From NCBI GenBank assembly GCA_905479495.1, contig CAJQMR010000008.1:124001-188000 (forward strand): a stretch of DNA of 64,000 bases. The letters run 5' to 3'. A program made the position numbers and the translations under genes. The notes under the pieces are model-generated. The model was not told where the DNA came from, made no database searches, and saw nothing but the letters and a program-made list of their open reading frames with translations. The stretch is from an uncultured Anaerolineae bacterium (GTDB lineage: Bacteria; Chloroflexota; Anaerolineae; Promineifilales; Promineifilaceae). Of the stretch, positions 59,198 to 64,000 are shown in pieces (position 1 is the first letter of the stretch; the number at the start of each line of letters is the position of its first letter).

Positions 59198-60100
59198 ATG
59201 ACAACAGTCCCAAGCCCAGATTTTTATTGCACCGATTGGTCGTTGACTATTGATGAGCCGATGTTGGGTACGGCCGTTTCCAGCCAGGTGTGGCTCTTTT
59301 TGGAATATAACCAGCCCTGGGCGGCCAAAGCGACCAGCGATAATAATTTACCGCAGCCGGTGCAGATGTGGCTGGCAGAACAGAGTGGCCTGGTAAACGG
59401 CCGTCTCCAATTTATCAAGCAGCCGCGCGGGGAGCGAGCCAGTTGGGCTTTCTTCGTAGCCTGCTTTGCCGACACTGGCTCCCGCGTTTACCGCTTCGAC
59501 CTGGCCGACTATGAGGCGCTTTTTGCGCTGGATTTGCCCGCAATCGTGGCGGGAGAGTTTCGCTATGAAGCCCAGCGCACCACCGATGGGCAGCTTCTGG
59601 TGTGTACCAATGGCAAGCGGGATGTCTGCTGTGCTTTGCACGGGGTTGCCTTGCTGCGAGCATTGGCCGCCGCAAGCGATGTTTCTCTTTGGGAGACAAC
59701 GCATTTGGGTGGTCATCGTTTTGCACCAACGCTGCTCACGCTGCCGGATGGCGTGAATTACGGCCGTATCACACCCCAAGAGGTGCCGCAGCTGTTAGCC
59801 CATCTGCAAAATCGCACCCTCTGGCTGGAAAAGCTGCGTGGGCGGGTCTGCTATGAACCCATTGTGCAGGTGGCTGAGCAATTTTTGCGGCAAGAAACGG
59901 CCGCGTTTCATGTGGATGCTTACCAGCACAGAGCCACAGACACGCTGGCAGAAAACCACTGGCGAGTACAGTTTGAGTCCGTTGCTGGGCAGCACCATAC
60001 TGTAATGGTTGAAGGCGCACGGCCACTAACCACTTATCCCAGCTCTGGCCAGCTCAAGGCCAAAACGGTTCCCCAATTCCGCCGCTCTCAAGGCCCCTAA
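59198..60100 (+). CDS. Sucrase/ferredoxin-like family protein
   Basis: About 300 residues. ATG 59198 (MTTVPSPDFYC) is preferred, since the upstream frame lies inside a repeat; no strong ribosome binding site exists. The C-terminal half has the thioredoxin-like [2Fe-2S] ferredoxin pattern LVCTNGKRDVCCALHGVAL with Cys residues at C..(7)..CC, then WETTHLGGHRFAPTLLTLPD and GVNYGRI. Sucraseferredoxin-like proteins are poorly characterised. The ferritin and ferric importer upstream suggest an iron-related electron-transfer role. Confidence 0.82.
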   Translation: MTTVPSPDFYCTDWSLTIDEPMLGTAVSSQVWLFLEYNQPWAAKATSDNNLPQPVQMWLAEQSGLVNGRLQFIKQPRGERASWAFFVACFADTGSRVYRFDLADYEALFALDLPAIVAGEFRYEAQRTTDGQLLVCTNGKRDVCCALHGVALLRALAAASDVSLWETTHLGGHRFAPTLLTLPDGVNYGRITPQEVPQLLAHLQNRTLWLEKLRGRVCYEPIVQVAEQFLRQETAAFHVDAYQHRATDTLAENHWRVQFESVAGQHHTVMVEGARPLTTYPSSGQLKAKTVPQFRRSQGP

Positions 60101-60176
60101 AGTCATCTTGACCCCTGGAAAACAGTCGCAGACAATAGAGCCATCATTTGATCCAGCATTCTTGAGGCCGTGAGCC

Positions 60177-61445
60177 ATGAAGACAATCCCCTTTTGGCAA
60201 GATGATTATCCCCGACCAGACACGTTGCCTGTTTCTCCGTTACCGGAACAGGTGGATGTGGCTGTGGTAGGCGGTGGCATCACAGGACTGGTGGCTGCCT
60301 ATTTTTTGACCAAGCGAGGCGTGGCCACGGCCGTTCTCGAACAAGATCGTATTGGGATCGGAGCCAGCTCGCGCCATCCCGGCGTTGTTACCACTGGCTT
60401 TCGGCAAAGTCTGGCCAACTTGTTCGATTTGCATGGCGAGGCGGTGGCGCGGCAGTTGTGGCAGGCTTCGCTGGACGCGGTGGATCTGGTGGGCGAAATT
60501 GTGGCTGATGAGGGCATTGACTGTGACTTTGCCCGGCGCGGCCACCTGACGCTGGCGGCTAAACCGTCTCATTTAACCTCGATGAAAAAGCTGGTGACCT
60601 GGTATGAGCAGGAGCTGGATTTTCCGCTGGAACTGCTTTCTGCGGCAGAGGTAGCCACGGCCGTTGGCTCCCCGACCTATTTTGGCGGTATGGTCAATGA
60701 GTGGGGTGCCAGTTTGCATCCGACTAAATATTTGTACGGCCTGGCCGGGGCGGTGGCCCGGCAGGGTGGCTTGTTGTGTGAGAAAACGGCCGTCACCCGC
60801 CTGGAAAAACACGCCCAAGGATTTACCGTCCACACCAGCCAGGGTACGGTCAAAGCTCGTGAGGTTTTGTTGGCCACCAATGGCTACAGCGGCAAGCTGG
60901 TGCGCCCCGTGCAGCGGCTGGTTTTTCCCATGAACAGCGTGGCCATCGCGACCGAACCACTTTCAGCAGCACAGCAAACGTATTTGAATCCAGACGGCCG
61001 TACGGCCCAAGATTCCCGCTGGCTGCATCATTATTTTCGGTTGACGCCGGACGGCCGTTTCCTTTTTGGCAGCCATCGTCACTGGCGGCTGGAGCAGGAT
61101 TTGCTGGACTGCGCCGACACGCTGCGCCAACAAATGGTTAAACAGTTCCCCATCCTGGCCGGTGTGCCACTTTCTCATGCCTGGAGCGGTAACCTGGGGC
61201 AAACGTTTGACATGGTACCCCACATCGGGCGGCTGAACGGGGTGCATTATGCCCTGGGCTACAGTGGGCAGGGCGTGGCCCTCTCCGCCTACCTGGGCCG
61301 TGAAGCTGGTTTGTTGCTCTCCGGGCAGAAGCGGCACAGCCCGTTTGTCGCCATTCAGCCCATGACCCACTTTTACTACCGGCAATACGGCCGTTTTGCC
61401 CCGCTGCTGGGTTACTACTATCGCTTTCTGGATTGGATTAGCTAA
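60177..61445 (+). CDS. DAO-family FAD oxidoreductase
   Basis: A 422-residue flavoenzyme. ATG 60177 follows GAGGCCGTGAGCC. The FAD site is VAVVGGGITGLVAAYFLTKR (about residue 29), followed by VLEQDRIGIGASSRHPGVVT. The C-terminal half has the substrate strand and GYSGQGVALSAYLGREAGLL. It begins with FWQDDYPRPDTLP, like gamma-glutamylputrescine oxidase and related amine oxidases. Glycine, sarcosine or amine substrates are plausible, but no pathway neighbours exist. The gene carries many ACGGCCGT copies (about six). Confidence 0.86.
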   Translation: MKTIPFWQDDYPRPDTLPVSPLPEQVDVAVVGGGITGLVAAYFLTKRGVATAVLEQDRIGIGASSRHPGVVTTGFRQSLANLFDLHGEAVARQLWQASLDAVDLVGEIVADEGIDCDFARRGHLTLAAKPSHLTSMKKLVTWYEQELDFPLELLSAAEVATAVGSPTYFGGMVNEWGASLHPTKYLYGLAGAVARQGGLLCEKTAVTRLEKHAQGFTVHTSQGTVKAREVLLATNGYSGKLVRPVQRLVFPMNSVAIATEPLSAAQQTYLNPDGRTAQDSRWLHHYFRLTPDGRFLFGSHRHWRLEQDLLDCADTLRQQMVKQFPILAGVPLSHAWSGNLGQTFDMVPHIGRLNGVHYALGYSGQGVALSAYLGREAGLLLSGQKRHSPFVAIQPMTHFYYRQYGRFAPLLGYYYRFLDWIS

Positions 61446-61502
61446 CTTTAGCTAATAATGTTGTTGCAGTTGATGTTCCATTGTGCCAGAGCAAGATGAA
61501 AA

Positions 61503-62600
61503 ATGAATCAACCTAGAAACAAAAAACACCCATACAATTTGATCCTGTTTGCCATGATAGTATTGTTTGTTGGGCTATTTTTTGTAATTCTTTACCTCTT
61601 TATTGACTATATGAGCACTCCCGTCGAACAACACGGCCGTTTTGAGAAGCAAAATGAACACACGATACTTGATAACACACCGCAATTCGAGTTGCTATGG
61701 CAAAGTTCAGATCACTTAATGCACGATCTTATCATTGCAGACAGTCATGTTTTTGCTGTCATCAATGAATATTATGACTCCCCCCCACCCTCAAACCCAC
61801 ACATGGTTTTAACCCAAATCGATTTGGAAACTGGAGAGCATACCTGGCAACAAGAAGACAAATATTTTGGAAATATTCTCCACAATGACGCCTACATTTT
61901 TGTGCAAAGGAATAATACAGAGGTTGTTGCTTACAGCTTGCAAGATTTAAAAGTCGCCTGGGAACGTGAATTTTCCCCTTTCAAGAATGTAAGCAAAATT
62001 TTGCTTTCGGAAAACTATTTGGTTGTTCACCTGTCTCAAGATAACACGGTTATTTTAGAAAATAATTCTGGCGATGTATTCCTGGATGAAAATTTATCTC
62101 TTTACAATAAGTTGCTGTATTTCAATCAAGATACAAGCTACTTTTCTGTCAGCAATTTCAGCCTTCTAGCTTATGACCACACGACAGGCACGGAGCTTTG
62201 GCGGCATGGAAGCAATGGATTTGAGGGTGAGCCTTACTTTGATGGAGATACCATTTACGTAAGGACTTTTTATGGGCAAATACAAGCACTCAACACCCTC
62301 ACTGGCAGCTTGTTATGGGAGACAAAACGACCTACATCTCTTATTGATGTCGAACGTGTTGTTAGCAATTTTGCAGTCACAGAGCAATATCTATTCTACC
62401 TGACGCAAGATGCTCAACTTAGAGTGTTAGACAAAGTTACGGGTGAACTTATTGGTTGGGTGAACTTCTCAAACAGTTTATTTTTGCTGGGTGATGAGAT
62501 TGCAGAATATTATTTTGAGGTTGCAGCCGATTCCAATTATGTGACAGTTTTTTTTGCGGATAGCTGGCAAATATTTGTCTTTAGGTTTGTTGGTCGATAA
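61503..62600 (+). CDS. Membrane-anchored PQQ-like beta-propeller protein
   Basis: A 365-residue protein. An N-terminal helix (LILFAMIVLFVGLFFVILYL, residues 15-35) anchors an external beta-propeller: repeated WxxxLxxxTG-type blades such as IDLETGEHTWQQEDKYF, YDHTTGTELWRH, LNTLTGSLLWETKR and LDKVTGELIGWV. PQQ-like propellers of this kind often lack cofactor and act as binding scaffolds (for example BamB). The gene is visibly more AT-rich than its neighbours and holds only one ACGGCCGT, consistent with recent acquisition or relaxed codon use. Confidence 0.78.
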   Translation: MNQPRNKKHPYNLILFAMIVLFVGLFFVILYLFIDYMSTPVEQHGRFEKQNEHTILDNTPQFELLWQSSDHLMHDLIIADSHVFAVINEYYDSPPPSNPHMVLTQIDLETGEHTWQQEDKYFGNILHNDAYIFVQRNNTEVVAYSLQDLKVAWEREFSPFKNVSKILLSENYLVVHLSQDNTVILENNSGDVFLDENLSLYNKLLYFNQDTSYFSVSNFSLLAYDHTTGTELWRHGSNGFEGEPYFDGDTIYVRTFYGQIQALNTLTGSLLWETKRPTSLIDVERVVSNFAVTEQYLFYLTQDAQLRVLDKVTGELIGWVNFSNSLFLLGDEIAEYYFEVAADSNYVTVFFADSWQIFVFRFVGR

Positions 62601-62670
62601 AAATTTTTTACGGCCGTTCCCCCCTTCTCCCCCGCACCCCTGCACCCCATCAAAACTTATGTTCTTCCAA

Positions 62671-62699
62671 TAGACGGCCGTTGCCCATTCTGTTATACT
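62671..62699 (+). promoter_or_regulatory. Promoter of the tmRNA gene
   Basis: TAGACG (62671-62676), a 17-nt spacer and TATACT (62694-62699). Transcription would begin a few nucleotides before the mature 5' end at 62711. The -35 box overlaps an ACGGCCGT. Confidence 0.55.
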
Positions 62700-62710
62700 C
62701 TACCCTGTCT

Positions 62711-63123
62711 GGGGATGACTGGCTTCGACGGGGAAGGCTGGTCCTGGACTGCAAGCCGAGCACGCTTTACACCTCGTAAAACTGGAAGCAACCAATAAGT
62801 GCAAACACACGCACAAACTACAGCGCTATGCCTTTGGCTGCGTAACAACAGCTAAAACCTAGCGTGCGGCTTCCTTAATTGGGAGCTCCGTCTACCTTAT
62901 CCGCTCGTTGTCCGGCTGAGTGTTAGGCGACATGAACGCCAACGTGCTGCATCTCGATGCTGCTAGAGATGCTTAAGAGACTCTTTCGGGAGTCAGCAGC
63001 GGGCTGATAGCTGACCCAGTTGGTCGGGGTGCCTATCGGCTAAACCATAAAATAGACCGACTATGCTTGTAGACGTTTAGAGGCCGAATTTTTCGGACGC
63101 GGGTTCGATTCCCGCCATCTCCA
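62711..63123 (+). ncRNA. ssrA: Transfer-messenger RNA (tmRNA)
   Basis: The 5' end GGGGATGACTGGCTTCGACG pairs with CATCTCC at the 3' end, and the T-arm GCGGGTTCGATTCCCGC is present. The tag frame at 62801-62845 reads ANTRTNYSAMPLAA and stops. The final CCA is not fully encoded (ACCTC), so it is added post-transcriptionally. tmRNA rescues stalled ribosomes with SmpB; smpB is not in the window. Confidence 0.97.
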
Positions 63124-63131
63124 CCTCAAAT

Positions 63132-63173
63132 AAAAAACCGGATTTTGAGAAATTTCTCAAAATCCGGTTTTTT
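63132..63173 (+). terminator. Perfect 42-bp palindromic terminator of tmRNA
   Basis: AAAAAACCGGATTTTGAGAA and its exact complement form a 21-bp stem ending in TTTTTT. Both strands have an A/T tract, so it could stop transcription from either side. Confidence 0.95.
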
Positions 63174-63389
63174 ATTGGGAATTTTTCTCGTTCAACCAGC
63201 AGATAGCAAAAAAATTTACACCTGCCGCTGCTGCTGAATGTAGGCAGCGCTTGCTTTAGACACAAATCGTCATAGAGTTGTTAAGTGCTAATTTGTAAAC
63301 TGGTATAAAATGCCCATGATGCCGGTAAATTAAATCTCAATAGTTGCCCATGATGTTGCAACAGAGCGCATTTGTTCGGAGAAGTGTTT

Positions 63390-64000
63390 ATGTCCAATCA
63401 GACAACGTTTAAACCAGGTCCTATCCTCACTGAATTCCCTCGCAGTAAGCGGGTGTCGAATCTTTCCCCTTTGCACCTCATGCGGGTGTTAATGATTTCT
63501 GTGTTTGTGGTGGAACTGGCAATCATGCTGACGATGGAGCCATTATATTTTGATCCCGAGGCAACTTTTCGTGAACTCCTGCTAGAAGGTACGCTTGACG
63601 CGACGCTGCTCTCCATTTTTGTGTTTCCCATTGTGTATTATTATGCCTTTAAGCCATTGGTAGAAGTGATTGGCCGGTATCAGCGCACGGAGAAAGCCCT
63701 GGACACAGCCAATAACTTTTTGGAAATTGTGTTTGCTAGCCTGACGGATGGTGTCATTGTTGTCAATAAGAGGGATCATCAAATATTGTCCTGCAATCGC
63801 ATGGCCGAAAAATTACTCGGCTTCCCCCAAAATCAGCTACGTGGCCAGAATATAGCCAGGTTCCTGGCCTCTGATAAGCATGATTGGGCATCATTGCTTA
63901 CAGAAATAGACGCTAGTTTGTCCCAGGGAAAGATTTTCCGCGCGGAACTGGAACTTAACCCGCGCCGGGAATTGCACTACACAGCTGAGGTTACAGTCAA
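63390..64000 (+). CDS. PAS-domain sensor protein, truncated by window edge
   Basis: At least 203 residues. ATG 63390 (MSNQTTFKPGP) follows GGAGAAGTGTTT. Two membrane helices (VLMISVFVVELAIMLTM and LLSIFVFPIVYYYAF) flank a short external loop, followed by a PAS domain starting near ANNFLEIVFASLTDGVIVVN. The remainder beyond the edge should contain kinase, GGDEF or further sensor domains. The gap 63174-63389 has no gene and nothing I can name. Confidence 0.8.
   Translation, partial: MSNQTTFKPGPILTEFPRSKRVSNLSPLHLMRVLMISVFVVELAIMLTMEPLYFDPEATFRELLLEGTLDATLLSIFVFPIVYYYAFKPLVEVIGRYQRTEKALDTANNFLEIVFASLTDGVIVVNKRDHQILSCNRMAEKLLGFPQNQLRGQNIARFLASDKHDWASLLTEIDASLSQGKIFRAELELNPRRELHYTAEVTV

Overview
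The window looks like chromosomal DNA of a free-living bacterium, most likely a member of the Chloroflexota (Anaerolineae/Caldilineae-like). This is an inference from gene content and style, not from a marker gene: three tandem M42 peptidases, paired DUF4349 proteins, a MalT-type LuxR regulator, Thr/Pro-rich surface stalks, a sucrase/ferredoxin-like protein, near-leaderless promoters and moderate G+C (mid-50s % by eye). There are no rRNA or tRNA genes, insertion sequences, prophage genes or CRISPR arrays. Three RNA elements are clear: RNase P RNA (rnpB), tmRNA (ssrA) and a SAM-I riboswitch.

Layout. 1-11.6 kb: a secreted protein running off the left edge, a 34-residue membrane peptide missed by the ORF track, two DUF4349 envelope proteins, an APH-fold protein, small membrane proteins, a YdcF-like protein, a YjbR/TfoX-like protein, three tandem M42 aminopeptidases and a Thr-rich stalk protein. 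12-24.4 kb: a large sensor kinase, a methyltransferase/hydrolase pair, rluD-lspA, a second methyltransferase, phosphofructokinase, a GNAT enzyme, a cold-shock protein, a receiver-only regulator, a geranylgeranyl-reductase-like flavoprotein and a low-MW phosphatase. 24.4-34.4 kb: rnpB, an orphan CoxM-like FAD subunit, membrane proteins (DUF2085, DUF4126), a dynamin-like GTPase, the MalT-like regulator and an MFS exporter. 34.4-47.7 kb: proS behind a possible attenuator, a nucleoside phosphorylase, an Lnt-like acyltransferase, an EamA transporter, a DrrAB-type ABC exporter, ornithine aminotransferase, a PstS-like lipoprotein with uppP, tgt and a SET-domain protein. 48-54 kb: a hybrid kinase, then SAM riboswitch, trans-sulfuration enzyme and aspartokinase (methionine branch). 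54-60 kb: an iron locus (ferric binding lipoprotein, permease, ATPase, ferritin, sucrase/ferredoxin-like protein). 60-64 kb: a DAO-family oxidase, an AT-richer beta-propeller protein, tmRNA and a truncated PAS sensor.

Two genome-wide signals dominate. First, the 8-bp palindrome ACGGCCGT occurs about 125 times by hand count, where base composition predicts one or two. It lies in all reading frames, in spacers and inside a terminator, resembling in style the cyanobacterial HIP1 palindrome but with a different core. Second, many genes end in an intergenic hairpin built from short, slightly varied words (AATTAC, GGAGATTAG, CACGAAT, CGCAGATT, TCATTCTGA, CAGTCCT, ACCTGACAGGT and others). Several families occur two to four times in the window, and some supply the stop codon and last residues of the preceding gene. 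Both systems deserve genome-scale analysis.
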